Assembly: GCA_018873245.2 (NCBI GenBank)
Contig: JAEMBT020000005.1
Location: forward strand, 14,212,001 to 14,276,000
Direction of reading: 5' to 3'
DNA length: 64,000 bases
Source of the DNA: Archegozetes longisetosus
Lineage: Eukaryota > Arthropoda > Arachnida > Sarcoptiformes > Trhypochthoniidae
Below are positions 11,252 through 23,069 of this stretch, piece by piece; the first letter of the stretch is position 1, and each line of letters opens with the position of its first letter. Position numbers and translations under genes: made by a program. The notes beneath the pieces were generated by a model that was given only the letters and a program-made list of their open reading frames with translations, was not told where the DNA came from and did no database searches.

Positions 11252-12560
11252 TGAATTTTAAGTTTAAATATAAATTTAGTTCTCACAACTTTTCTCAATT
11301 CACTTTCTTACAGTCTTTTTATTTTCAGCATCTTTAAAACTAAAATAACAAAATAAACTTATTTTTATAGTTTTATTTTATTACTACTTATTAAAATTAT
11401 AAAACAATTTAATTATTCTTCAGTGCGACATATCTATTATAAACTGAATTCACTGAAATTGTATCTCTAATTACTGAGAAAATGATCGATTGCTTTAAGA
11501 TTTGAGATGTAATTGAGAAGTCTTTAAAATAATCAGTAGAGTTATTCAGTGATGTTTATTATTATTGATTTGTAACTTTCTATGTCCTTACTTTATGGCT
11601 GGCGAAGTCAATTGATAAGGAAACAACTTTATAGTATCACAATTTTATAGCATAAAGTTTTTTGAAAATTAGACTCCCATTTTGATAATAAATTGATTGC
11701 CTACAACTTCATTCGAGAAATATTGATAAGCAATTGTTTTACAATGAACTTAAAAGTAATAAGATTTATTATGGAAATCTAAGTTTACTTTTAAAAATGC
11801 TCATGTCATAAGGATGTGAGCACAATACTGCATTACACGTTCATGACAACATTTCAATTCTAAATGATTTTCTTGATATCACAAATAATATAAATTAACA
11901 AGACTCATCATTATATTTGTCAATCTTGAGCCAACGTTTAGATAATTATTATCAAATTCACAAAAGTATTTCCGTCATTTAGACATTTTTAATTAATGTT
12001 TTAGATGCAAATAAAACTTGAATAAAATCACACAATAGAAACTTTGTTTAAAGTGATTGGACTTTTGAAAGACAAGACTGTGGTTCAAGGAGTATTTCAA
12101 AGGATTAATGCACTCGGGATATGAGTTTTGCAAACAATAAATATGAATTATTTCTTATTTTCTTAGACAAAGCTAAAAATTTTGATTTTCTAAGTGTTGG
12201 AAGTTTTAATACCCAACTCTAGGCCTGGGCTTGAGACTTTGTCTCAAACCTGGGGTCATGGCATCCCTAATTATATCTCAAATCTTAAAGCAATCGATTA
12301 TTTTCTCAGCAATTTCAGATACAATTTCAATGAATCAAAGTTTATAATAATAGATATGTCGCACTGAAAAATAATTAAATCGTTCGCTAAATAAGAATTA
12401 TTGTATAACCAATAAGCAGTAAAAAAGTAAAACTTTAAAAATAAGTTTATTTTATTATTTTAGTCTTAAAATGTTTTAAAGATGTTGAAAATTAAAAATA
12501 ATAATAAAATGGATCAATTGAGGAAAGTTGTGAGAACTAACTGTTTAAACTTAAAATTCA
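11252..12560. mobile_element. Foldback element B
   Basis: Arms 11252-11517 and about 12268-12560 are inverted copies with indels: 'gaattttaagtttaaa' at the left end and 'tttaaacttaaaattc' at the right; 'gattgctttaagatttgaga' against 'tctcaaatcttaaagcaatc' at the inner ends. The 750 bp spacer has no recognisable gene. Confidence 0.7.
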
Positions 12561-12589
12561 AAAGGTTTGTTTTATACCACCTATGAGAG

Positions 12590-13030
12590 ACTAAAATATT
12601 TCGCACTCATAAGTTATTAATTACTGATAAGACTCAATGTCCTGTTTCTAAATTTGAAATTTCAAACAACCATTTTCTGAATCCAGACTTTTCGGATTAA
12701 GAAATACATGTGTAAATAACTTATTGGACACTTACTAATAAGTGAACTTTGAATCCCCTCGTAGCTGTTCAGCAACAAATGATCAGTGAATAACATTATT
12801 GAATGACAGTCAAAATTCACGTGAAGGGAAGCTTTCGACTCAACTCTAGACACATTTAAAGAGTCGTTTCAGGAATTGAGGAGAGAGTTTGTGTCCAACT
12901 TATGAATGGTTAATTTAATGTACAATTCTTTTGTGACATTTAATAAAGTATTTTATACGCAAAGCTCTGTTTAGTTTTGTGTTATTAAAAGAGTGAGTGA
13001 AGAGAAAAGAAGAGCAGCGTACTCCATCAT
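12590..13030 (+). repeat. Direct repeat D, copy 1 (decayed coding-like)
   Basis: Similar over its length to 15580-16050 in the same orientation. Both contain 'aaatatttcgcactca', 'gaatcccctcgtagctg' and 'ttaataaagtattttatacg'. In frame it gives remnants such as 'NLMYNSFVTFNKVFYTQ' but with stops. The two copies bracket foldback C and the 131-codon ORF. Confidence 0.6.
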
Positions 13031-13498
13031 AAGAGGCTCTTGCACTTACACTAGCGTCTACAACAGAATCCACGTATCAACAGGGGAAATTTACGGCTTA
13101 TAACCGGAATCTTTTGGAATCATTTAGAAGCGATCAAACGCGGAAAGTAAGCCATTCATTTTATTCAGGGCAAATTATTGAAAGCTTAGTTAATTATTTA
13201 TTGAGAACTAATCTGAAGCTAAACCGCAGAGCTTTTATTTTTAAATTGTCTAAATATAAGCTATTGAGGGCTACTTTTTTGAACAAACTTTTAACGTAAA
13301 CAAGAAATAGTAAGATAAATAGTCCTTCACTGATGCGTAAATACTTTAAGTGGTAACCCAACGTTAGAATTGAAAGCGATCGAGAGCTAATCATGGGCAA
13401 TTCATTCAAACATAAGATTTCAATTGGAATAATAGAATGCACTATTAAGAGTTCACTGTTTTCAGATTATTTAGTTAGATTCATTTATTGAATTCGAG
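13031..13498. other. Spacer, nothing recognised
   Basis: Two overlapping frames of 61 and 82 codons on opposite strands have no resemblance to known proteins and look fortuitous. Confidence 0.35.
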
Positions 13499-14694
13499 GT
13501 TGAGAGATACTAAATGGTCGGAACGTCCATAAAAATTGGGGGAGGAGTTAAATCGATAGTACTCAACGAGACAAGTCGATTGATACACAAATTGTTATGC
13601 CAAGCCCAGCGATTGAAGAGATGTGCGCAATCTTATATAGAAACTGGGTGAATCCGGGCTAATGTATCTAAGGAGTTCCCGACGCCCTGCCACCGAGTGA
13701 TACATTTCGGATTCGGTTCGTCGAACTGAACATTTTAATACTACACTTGACAACTTTCAATCAGGATCTGACCACCTTTGATCGACTCCCGACGGAAGTG
13801 GCTAACCCCGCCAAGTGATATATCGTTGGACTCGGAATATAAAACTGAGCTTTTAATACCCCTTTTGTTCAGTTATCACAAGTAGTTCTCAAGATATTCA
13901 ACTTTTAAACTTTTTTAAAGCAGTGTCCATTCGTGCGTAAAAAGGAGTGTGCATGTGGCACGAAGTTTAAAATTTTAACTAACTATATATAAGGAATTGT
14001 GTCTATCTTTAGTTTCATTCAAAATATTTGTGTTTATTTGGTTTAGTACCTCGTAATGGGTAAACCTGAATTATTTGAGTCATGCCCAAACAAAGTTGAA
14101 ATAAATTAAGGCAGAGTAGATTAGGTTGCGAGGCGACTTAGCCCATTATACCTTAGTTTATTTCAGGTTTGATTTGAGCTAGATCTTGGTAAGCAAGGTT
14201 TATCCATCTTCGATGGGGTTAGGTCTGGGTGGCACCTATAGGCGAAGTTAGCTTCTCGGTAACTGTATTCCGACATGCTGAAGTTATAGAAACTAGAAGT
14301 TAAATATTTTGAGAACTACTTGAGATAATTGATCAAGTAGGGTATAAAAATGCTCAGTTCAATGTCATGAGTCCAACGATACATCATTTGGCGAGGTCGA
14401 CCATTTCCGTCGGGAGTTGACCAGTAGTTGTCAGTGGTTGGAATTGGTCAAATGTGATATCAAAATGTTCAGTTGTACGAGTTGAATCCAATGATGTATC
14501 ACTCGGGGATGGGGAATCAGGAACCCCCTTTGATACATCCGGATTCATCTAGTTTTATATAAAAAGAGCGCATCTCTTCAACCAGTAGATGCAGCATGAC
14601 GATTCTTGCATCAATCGATTTGTCTCGTTGAGTACTAACGATTTGGCTCCTCCCCGATTTTTATGGGCATTCCTACCATTTATTACCTCTCAAC
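13499..14694. mobile_element. Foldback element C with about 400 bp arms
   Basis: Arms 13499-13912 and 14294-14694 are inverted copies. The outer ends read 'gttgagag' / 'ctctcaac', with matching blocks such as 'cataaaaattggggg' against 'ccccgatttttatg' and 'caagtagttctcaa' against 'ttgagaactacttg'. Each arm holds an internal duplicate of about 130-150 bp: 'gttcccgacg...gagtgatacat' and 'actcccgacg...aagtgatatat'. The centre, about 380 bp, has no coding frame. Confidence 0.75.
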
Positions 14695-14998
14695 AATATT
14701 TGTTGCCATTGTATAAACCCTATATTGTCTTTTATGGAAAAAATAGGTTCTAAGTCTCGAAATACGGTTACTTATCAGGAGAAAAGTGGTGAAGTAGAGC
14801 TTAGGTCACTCTTGATCAAGGTTGCCGAGAAATGAAATGGTAAATAGTCAAAATCATAGACTCAGAGAAAGGCTGTCTCAAATCTCAGGAACATTATGCT
14901 ATAGAGCTGAGCATATAACTTCTAGCTCTTAGCTAACATTCACACGTACTTTATGAAAATTTAATTAAAGGATTTTTTGTTGTGCATAATATTTAGCT

Positions 14999-15394
14999 AT
15001 GGCGGAGGCAATGATCAAAGCTAGATTCGAAGAGAAACGCAGCAAAACATTCAAAAATTATAGGAAAAAGCCCCAAAATTATAATCTTTTAAACCAAGAT
15101 CATGCTAAAGATTCACAATTAGAGCAAATTGCAAATATTGTAAGAGCTATCAAAAGAGAAATACATAAAATTGTGGACAATATGTCAGATAAACAAACTC
15201 GTTCTTCACAAACAGTCAGAATGTCGACATCATTACCTTCAGGTTATCGTAGCAGTCTATTGGCAACAATAGACGACTTACGTTCACTTCAAGGATCATT
15301 GGTTGAACTGCAAATAGGAATCAATCAACTGACCATTCAACTTCTAAGATCTGCGCCTCAAATGTCAGTATGCATTAAGCCATACTCAATGTAA
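14999..15394 (+). CDS. Unknown 131-residue protein
   Basis: One uninterrupted 131-codon frame from ATG to TAA. The protein is basic, rich in Lys/Arg/Gln/Ser. The middle (about 30-60) and the last third (about 80-115, 'IDDLRSLQGSLVELQ') look helical and could form a coiled coil. There is no signal peptide, membrane segment or cysteine cluster. It sits between foldback C and repeat copy D2, so it may belong to a mobile element. No homologue is recognised; a gag-like or host helical protein are both possible. Upstream sequence within 60 bp is AT-rich with no certain promoter. Confidence 0.4.
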   Translation: MAEAMIKARFEEKRSKTFKNYRKKPQNYNLLNQDHAKDSQLEQIANIVRAIKREIHKIVDNMSDKQTRSSQTVRMSTSLPSGYRSSLLATIDDLRSLQGSLVELQIGINQLTIQLLRSAPQMSVCIKPYSM

Positions 15395-15579
15395 TCTAAA
15401 TAATTTTTGGGAAATTTTTTTATCTAATTACGGGTTTTATCTTACTATCTAATTGTTTCTTTTTCTCATTTGTTTATTAGTCACTTGAACTTTAGTTAGA
15501 TTTCAAATAGTTTCCAATTTGTAGTTTCAACTATTTGACTAAAGATTTGTTAAATCTTAAAAAGAGACTAAAGTGCCAG

Positions 15580-16050
15580 GGCATAAAATATTTCGCACTC
15601 AAGTTATAAATTACTGATAAGAATCAATGTTCTGTTTCTAAATTTGAAGCTGTAAACAACCTTTTCTCTGAATACGGGCTATATTTGGATTCAAATATAT
15701 GAGTATAAATAACTTATTGATCACTTATTAATAAGTGATCTTTGAATCCCCTCGTAGCTGGTCAGCGACAAATGATCTGTGAATAACATTATTGAACAAC
15801 AATCGAAATCAGTATGAAGAAAAGCTTTCCACTCAACTCTAAACATATCTAGAGTCGTTTCAGGAATTGAGGAGAGAGTTCATGTCTAAATTACAGATAG
15901 CAAATTTAATGTATAATTCTTTTATGACATTTAATAAAGTATTTTATACGCAAAACTCTCTTTTTAATGTGTTATTAAAAGAGTGCATGAAGAGAAACGA
16001 TAAGTGCGGCACAATTCATCATAAGAGGTTGTTATACTTACAATACCCAT
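15580..16050 (+). repeat. Direct repeat D, copy 2 (decayed coding-like)
   Basis: Second copy of the repeat at 12590-13030. Its last third keeps a 61-codon frame (15867-16052, 'MRREFMSKLQIANLMYNSF') whose counterpart in copy 1 has stops, so the ancestor was probably coding. No family recognised. Confidence 0.55.
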
Positions 16051-16059
16051 AAACAAAAG

Positions 16060-16165
16060 CATCTGTTATTTATTTTCATGAGAGAAAATTATAAAAACCG
16101 TTGAGTCTTTCATAACGATTTTTAAATCATTTTTACCATAGTGTTAGACCTGAGGTTAATAAATA
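16060..16165. repeat. Solo copy of a foldback A arm
   Basis: Resembles 10488-10590: 'ttttcatgagag-aaa', then 'aatcatttttac' and 'agtgttag/aac' in the same order and spacing. Confidence 0.5.
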
Positions 16166-16436
16166 AAAGTAGTAAGTTTTAATTTGCTTTATTTATTTCT
16201 ATAAAGATTCTTAATGGATATCAAGTCTATACACAAAAATCCACAAGTCACAGTGAAACACATGGTCCTAATCTTTACCATGAATATGCAAAACAAGGAA
16301 CAGAAAAATGTATTCCAACTTAACCTAACCTAATTGACAGGTAGTGAACTGATAAGGAAGATGTGGTCGGTTGGGCTTGTTATATACGCCTGAACCGTAA
16401 AGATCTTGAAAAATGAGTCTTATAACAAAAATCTAA

Positions 16437-16577
16437 GGGTCGCTCTTCTTCATAGATGACTATCTAGATAAACATAGAGATAAAATAGATGAGTGGATCA
16501 AAATTTTGGCTGAAGTTTTAGGCAATCATCCGACTGAAAAGATGTTCGAAGAATTCCTGTCAAAAATTAAGCCATAG
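16437..16577 (+). pseudogene. Short coding-like segment of unknown origin
   Basis: A 46-codon open stretch to TAG reads like a real protein end, charged and helical ('DKHRDKIDEWIKILAEVLGN'). There is an AG just before it that could be an acceptor, but no upstream exon was found. No family recognised. The remaining sequence 16166-17738 shows a GC-richer patch (about 16780-17000) but no gene. Confidence 0.3.
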
Positions 16578-17738
16578 TTGACTTACAACATCAAAGATTT
16601 ATGACTGGATAGATGAAGTTTGTTGTCTTATACAATAACAAACTAAATAAGATCAGGTGAGCTCGAAGTCTCATTGGAAGAGAGAAATTGAGATTTCTCT
16701 CTTGAGCATTAGATTTCTGTAATTGCGCCAGAAATATAATGTTCGTCAACACAGAGTATGGTTTGGGAATTGCTTTAGACGGTTGAGGTGGTCAAATGTG
16801 GTGCAGCATATAAGGTGGTCAACCCTTATATGGGCGTAACCTGTAATATGAGTAGAACTGATTGCGGGGTCCCATGACGCTCAGTCCACTTTTTTGAAAA
16901 ATTCAAAATGGCGTCCTAGGGCGTGGCTATGGGCGGGTTATAACCTAACTCGTATAGATCCCACCCACAAGGTATTGCCCCCTACCGCTAGTATTACCTT
17001 AGTTATGCCTACTTTTCTATTTTAAACTGATGCATATAAGTTGCAATGTATTATGCTTATATTGGATGTGTTAGCCATCAACACTGTTGTCTCTTCCCAA
17101 CATGGCCAATTTTTAAATGTCTATATCAGTACCAGTTCGGGGCGAACCGACCCACAGTATAAATGCAGTAGGACTTGTATATATTTGATAAGGAAAAGGA
17201 ACCATCTAACCCAGAAAACCAACCTGGTAACTTCACCATTGATCTACCTCCACGTAGCGGAGAAAGAACAGCATAGGTGGCTAACGGATCCAACATATGA
17301 ATAGCAATACATATCGCAACTAATATGTACACTACCGCTCATAAGTATGAAAATAAAGGTAATTAATACGATGTCTTGTCTTTGACTGAGTATAACTAAG
17401 GAATTACTTCGTTGATTTCAGCGAAAATTGTCTTAAATTAATGCGTCATAATTGAGGATTAGAACGATATCAAGATATCGAATTGTATCACATTTTGAGT
17501 AAAGTTATAAGCAATCAAAGACTTTTTGCGATTTTTGTGACGCGGTCATAAGTAAGGAAATATTTTTATTTAACTGAATTGAAGCGAAAAAATCATTTAA
17601 CAATTCTTCAAAATTAAATAGAACAGAATACTAATTAAATAGAGCATTTGAAAAAAAAATATATTAATTTAAAACTAATTCCTAGAAAAACATAATCAAA
17701 CTACAAGAATTTGCTGAAGTCGAGCGCCTTCAGATGTT

Positions 17739-17867
17739 CAGGACGAAAGTGAAGGCAAAACATATCAAACCATAGCCAAAATTATGGGATGTAGTCTTTC
17801 ATGTGTTCATAAAGTCGTAAAAAAGATAAACACTTTCGGAACAGCTCCAACTAAATCGTCACAAAAG
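17739..17867 (+). pseudogene. Tc1-like transposase remnant (first helix-turn-helix)
   Basis: The frame reads 'EGKTYQTIAKIMGCSLSCVH' and onward to 'KVVKKI', which is the N-terminal DNA-binding helix-turn-helix of Tc1-family transposases. It stops at the edge of a hairpin element; the second HTH and the DDE/D catalytic domain are absent. A dead fragment. Confidence 0.75.
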
Positions 17868-17874
17868 GTGAGCA

Positions 17875-18021
17875 TTTTGCAGCAACCACAATATCACCTT
17901 AATTAAGCCCTTTTGACAGCTTTTCAAGAAATTCATTTTGGGCGATAGTGTATATTGATTCAAAATGAATTTCTTGAAAAGCTGTCAAAAGGGCTTAAGG
18001 TAACATTGTGGTTACTGCAAA
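17875..18021. repeat. Near-perfect 147 bp hairpin element
   Basis: Left arm 17875-17940 and right arm 17961-18021 are inverted copies (for example 'cttttcaagaaattcatttt' and its complement), with a 20 bp loop. The arms differ by only a few bases. It starts right where the Tc1 remnant ends, so it may be a derivative of that element. Confidence 0.8.
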
Positions 18022-18291
18022 TTGTCTGCAATACTGGACTTAAGTAAATTATAAACAATGCAAATCACATTTTGAGTAATTATTTAAGTTTCATGAAACT
18101 TTTATTTTTAGGACGCACAATTTCAAAAAGATCTTTCCAATGGTATTAATCTTTATATTCATTAATTATGTAAAGAGCCAGGCGAATCCACTAATAAATT
18201 GTCTTATTTTGACTAATAAAAAAATTCTCAAGACGTTCGCATATTAGAGAGTAGTTTAAAGCAATTTATTATTGTTAAATAGGTTAGTAAA

Positions 18292-19030
18292 TTGAAGGCG
18301 TTAGTCGAAGAATAGCTTCTCTCTAACGCTTGGGAAATTAAAAGAACTTAAGAAAAGTCTAGGAAAAAGTTCAAGTTTTCAAGTCAGAAATTGATTCATT
18401 ATTAATAAAAATTTGTTCAAGATGCTTATCTCTGAACTCTATCATAATTAATACGTTTAGCTTATAAGAAAGTTTTACTGATATCACGTAACAAACTTTT
18501 AGATATTCAAAAGCTTATGATAAACATACCTAAATCCGATTCTAAATTTTATGAAACTTTATATTCTTTAGAAACAGCGCCTATTTCTAAAACACAAGAA
18601 TTTTTTCATGACATTTTTGAAAAATCTAGTAAAAAGACAGCAAAATCTGTCAAAAAAAGAAAATCAAACAAAAATATTTAAATAAGTCATCAGATTAATA
18701 ATCTTTGATTTTACGTAAATATTGAAGAAAATGAATTGCAGAGATTTGTATAGATAAAAACTTTTCATTTTTTGTTCTAAGAATAAAACTTATGTTAAAT
18801 GTGAAGTGTTTTGATTTAACTTAAAACAAGTGAATTAAGCCAACTTTTGAAACAGGATTCTATCAATGATTCACTGGTTTAAAAAATATTTTGCGATAAG
18901 TTTTAATATTGAATTGAAGGACATATTACTAATGATTTCGTTATTTAACAGAAGGGAAATTGCAAATTAATTAAGTCCTTTAACGACCTTTATAAAGGAG
19001 CAGAGGCTACTCTTCGACTAAAGCCTTCAA
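18292..19030. mobile_element. Terminal-inverted-repeat element, about 740 bp
   Basis: Ends 'ttgaaggcgttagtcgaaga' and, inverted, 'ttgaaggctttagtcgaaga' give a 25-28 bp inverted repeat. Inside, 18448-18681 is open on the plus strand (ATG at 18517, TAA at 18679-18681). Its end is Lys/Ser-rich ('KSSKKTAKSVKKRKSNKNI'). Target duplication not resolved; superfamily unknown. Confidence 0.45.
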
Positions 19031-20639
19031 ATAAGTTAGCTCAAACTAAAATTTGACTCTTTTTCAAAGCTAATCGAAAAACTTGGTTTAATTCAAATTG
19101 GCCTCTATTGTGAAAATTTTATTCTTATATCCTGTACCCGCTTTTTGCAGGTAAGTCTCATCTTCAGTACAGATTGAATTCTATATTTCAAAAATGATAT
19201 TACTACAAGGTCTTGTTATAAACTTAGAAATTTTGTAAAATATACTGTGCAATCGTATCGATTGCATAAAACCATCTTTAATAATATTGTGACTGCACGG
19301 GTCTATTCTTATTTTATTTTGAAGCAGTCCTGCGTCAACGTTGTTTCAAATCACTCTCACTAAACCTCCTTAATTACACGACACATTCGAGTATTTTAAA
19401 GTTAGAATGAGAATCTAAGGTTTATTTTAATAAATAGGCTCGTGTAAAATACGCACTTAATTTCGCTAAATATGCATGCACTTATGCTTTAAGAATCTTG
19501 AAATATGCACTTAAATATGCATTTTCAAGTTCAATGGAATTCAATACTTAAATAAAATATTATAAATAATTAGCGTTACAATGAATCACAAAATGATGTT
19601 TTACTAAATCACTTAAAACAGAGACCAGTAGAACAAATTTCGAGGTCGAGAACAAAGTCTATGAACAGACTTTATTGGTCTATACTGTTTGATAGTTTGA
19701 AGTGATAATTCACTTGAGAATTCTCTACAGAGTCAAATTTCAAAGTAATTTAGTACTAATTCAAACACAACTTTTTTACAATAGAAAATTCTAATCTTCT
19801 ATGATATTCTTATGAAGAACGAAATCTAATTATCTTTCGAGAGGCCAAAGTTTCCAAATATGCTGTTATTCTGAGAAATGGGAAAATATGCATGCATTCA
19901 AAGTTTGATCAAAGTATGCAAATATGTGCACTTTCAAACTGAGACCACTGAGAGCCCATGTAATGATTCGTAAAGATTTTAAAACTCCATATAATTAGAG
20001 TTAGTAAATAAAATATGCTTTTCATACTTTGCAAAAGCTTATTGATAAGCAAAGAAAACTTTAGGGTGACAATGCAAACAAGATGTTACAATTATATATA
20101 AAAAAATAGATTTAAGAAAACGGTTGCAACTCTTGACTTTGCACTCATACAAGTAATGAAACATGTCAAAAATTAGGGCATCTGTTTAAAATTAAATCAA
20201 TACCTGATCGTTAAATGTTGAATAGAAACTCTAGGAAGCTAATCAAAACTAGCCGAAACATTATTTCATCTCATTCTCAATATTAAAAGTTACGAAATAT
20301 ATGTTAAAAAGATATTAGAAGTTTTTTTTATCGCAAACACTTATAATTTATTTCAAAAGATATTTCATTCTCTTGTTCATAAATTGGGGTAATTTTAGCG
20401 TTTTTTCATAAATTTTGGACTCAGAGACGAAAGAGCACTTAAACAGCTCTTTTGGAGCTAACTGGTGCCAGAAGAGTCACCACGAATAAGGATCATTAAA
20501 TCAAAAAAATCTAAATTTCTTTTCAGCTTCATAAATTGATAGGTAATTTATCATATAAATTTAGTCAAGTACTATGTTAGTATTTGATCGGATCAGAAAT
20601 ATATTATTCAAAATATTTTTAGCTTTTAGTGTAGATACA
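19031..20639. other. Intergenic, short repeats only
   Basis: No exon recognised. 19440-19960 holds several copies of an 'aaatatgcatgca/aaatatgcac' motif and may be a decayed repeat. Confidence 0.35.
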
Positions 20640-21800
20640 ATGAAAAGGAAATCGTTATCAATTGATGGCGAGTAATTGATTGATTGTGCGAGTAGTCACT
20701 CATACAAAATGGGAACCTCATCATACAACTTGACTAGTACTAAAAGATCACAGATTTATAGTCTCAAATTCATAATGTTCGCTAATTTATTTGCGATAAT
20801 TCGCGGCATAACATCTCTAAGAAATCCAGAAACGAGCAGAAGTTATTCTCTATTAATTGGAAACATGTCTCATTTCTCTGCTTTTGTAAAGCATCGAAAC
20901 ATTATTATTAGACAAATGACTGCTTTCTCAATAATAAAACAATTTCTTCATCATATGCACAAAAAGCGACAACAGTCGCAATGGATGAATACATTCCTAA
21001 TGATATCCAGATCTATCCTATCTGCAAATATTGGATTCTATGACAAGACTGAAATTGATAAGTTGCAAACTTGCCTGCAATATTAGTGGACCGATTTCTG
21101 TAATCATGGCCGTGTTGACTATTTTGGCCTTCTCACGTTCATTACCAGAGCTGATAATCTCCAGTATTGGTTGCAGTCTAAATTATCTATTTTATGCTGA
21201 TCACAAAGCAAATCTTTGGACACTCGTCTATTTGATTTATCCTTTCTGTTGATAGGATCTAATGCTGAAATCTAGGCTGAAACAGATTAACAATAAGCTT
21301 CAGTTAATGAAAAGGCAAGAAATTCAAACAAATATCAGTAATACTGATGGTATACTTCATTTCACTACGAGCGTCTATGAAAACGCCAGTGTATATAGCG
21401 TAGGAATTTGGGCAAAAATTCTTTTTTGAGTTGCATCATGTATACAGTAATACTAAACCTCGAAATGCTATATCAAGAAATATTCATGAAATTTATTGGT
21501 CTGCTATCTCTTATCCTTCTATCTTCTGTTTTGTATACATTCTCAGCTCTGGTTTTATTCTGGATGAATTTTGCTTCTATCCTGAACAGTATAGCGAATC
21601 GCGCGTACTCACTAACGAAGAGCTTGATTCTCACCAACAAGACAAGACATTTACCGATGAGACAACTGATTAAGATAGTTGATGTTGACTTTTGAACAGA
21701 TTAATATCAAGTGTGATGTATTTTTTCTATTTAAGCTAATGTATTTGGTTGAAAGAATCGGTTTAAAACAAGCTTTAATTATGGAGATACTTCCCTCATA
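20640..21800 (+). pseudogene. Decayed multi-pass chemoreceptor-like gene
   Basis: Coding-like segments run through shifted frames: from an ATG at 20642 (TAA after 11 codons) to 21086, then 21031-21419 in another frame with two stops, then 21408-21695. Conceptual products carry several hydrophobic segments ('ISVIMAVLTILAFS', 'FIGLLSLILLSSVLYTF'), basic loops and 'NSIANRAYSLTKSLI', like the region before the last helix of arthropod gustatory receptors. Those receptors are seven-pass ligand-gated channels of about 400 residues. The length and hydrophobic layout fit; the diagnostic TYhhhhhQF end is not seen. Disrupted by at least one early stop and two or more frameshifts. Confidence 0.4.
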
Positions 21801-23069
21801 TATTATCCACGCTTCATCGAAGTAAGTTTAAATTAATATTGTTTCCACAAATTGTTCTTACCAAGTCCTTGCTGAAAACATATCGTTCGAAAACCTCTTT
21901 CAGTTATATGTTCACTCTGTTCGCAAACCCTTCAAGAAGTAATTAAATAGTTCTTTAAATAATCTAAAAATCTTTAACCTTGTTCATAATGATTATTGTA
22001 TTCTTCGATAAAGTTATTTGGTTTCATGACTAGAGCTTTTCTCAAAGTTATCGAAATATCTAGATAACTGGTTTATTAGAATTTGCACTATCATTAAGTT
22101 TTAAAAGATAGAAATTATGAATGAGTTGCTAATATTAAAGTAATTTTCGAAGTAGCTGAAAAAATTTCATTAAAATCTCTTATAATTGCTTAGTCTATGG
22201 CGAAAAGCGTTGCAAAAATGTTTCATTCAAAGTTTGTTCATTTCACTTTTGTTGTCATTAATATAATTTACTATTTGAAAGATAATCCGTTAATTATAAG
22301 AACTAAATTGCACTATGTTGACATTCGATGGTAATCGTATTGACATAATCTTGTTATGATTGAAAATCCTCGAGAAATTATCTGTTCGTTCATTCAAATT
22401 AATAAATGAGATTTAAATTCATTTGTTAGACTTCATATTGAACGTTTATTATATCAAGTTTCTCATTTTATGTATCCTTTTGATAATTTCTTGCAACTGT
22501 TTTTCATTTAACATTTAATGTTGAATCGATAGTAATTTACTCATAAGTATGACCAAAGAAATTATTTAGCCATCGAGAACACCTTCATATGAGATACTGA
22601 ATAAATCTACCGGCGAATATCTGATCAAAACGTTAAAAAAAAACTTGAAGATAGAACATATGTTGTAAATCTTGAAACTTTACTTATCTAAAGGAATTAG
22701 ATATGATAAATTTTCGGAAAAATAATGGCTTATATTTTTTGATGTAGGATTAAAATGAAAGCTGGTATTGAACTGACTATAAAAATCCCATATTTGAGGC
22801 GAATAGCATTGCAATTATTTTGCTTGAGAGAGGAATCACAATACCAGACATATTCTGTTGTCTTAGTGTGAGTAGTCTAAAATATGCTATCACACAATTT
22901 AGTATTTACTTGTTGGGCAACATTTACTTTCCTATTAACCCAACCAGTAACTACAGACTAAAAATAAGATCAAAAACAGTGGTTTGACAGTTGTGTTCAC
23001 TTCTATCTCAAACGCACATAATGCGGAAAAAGCTAACAATCAAATAAAAGGTAGAATTATAGATAGGTA
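21801..23069. other. Intergenic, nothing recognised
   Basis: AT-rich. The part after about 22750 may hold the unrecognisable start of the following acyl-CoA synthetase pseudogene. Confidence 0.3.

Noticed and set aside
17041..17332. Overlapping plus (87 codons) and minus (68 codons) frames.
   Set aside because: Neither shows a domain or coding periodicity that I can see; they exclude each other and sit in a GC-richer repeat-like patch.
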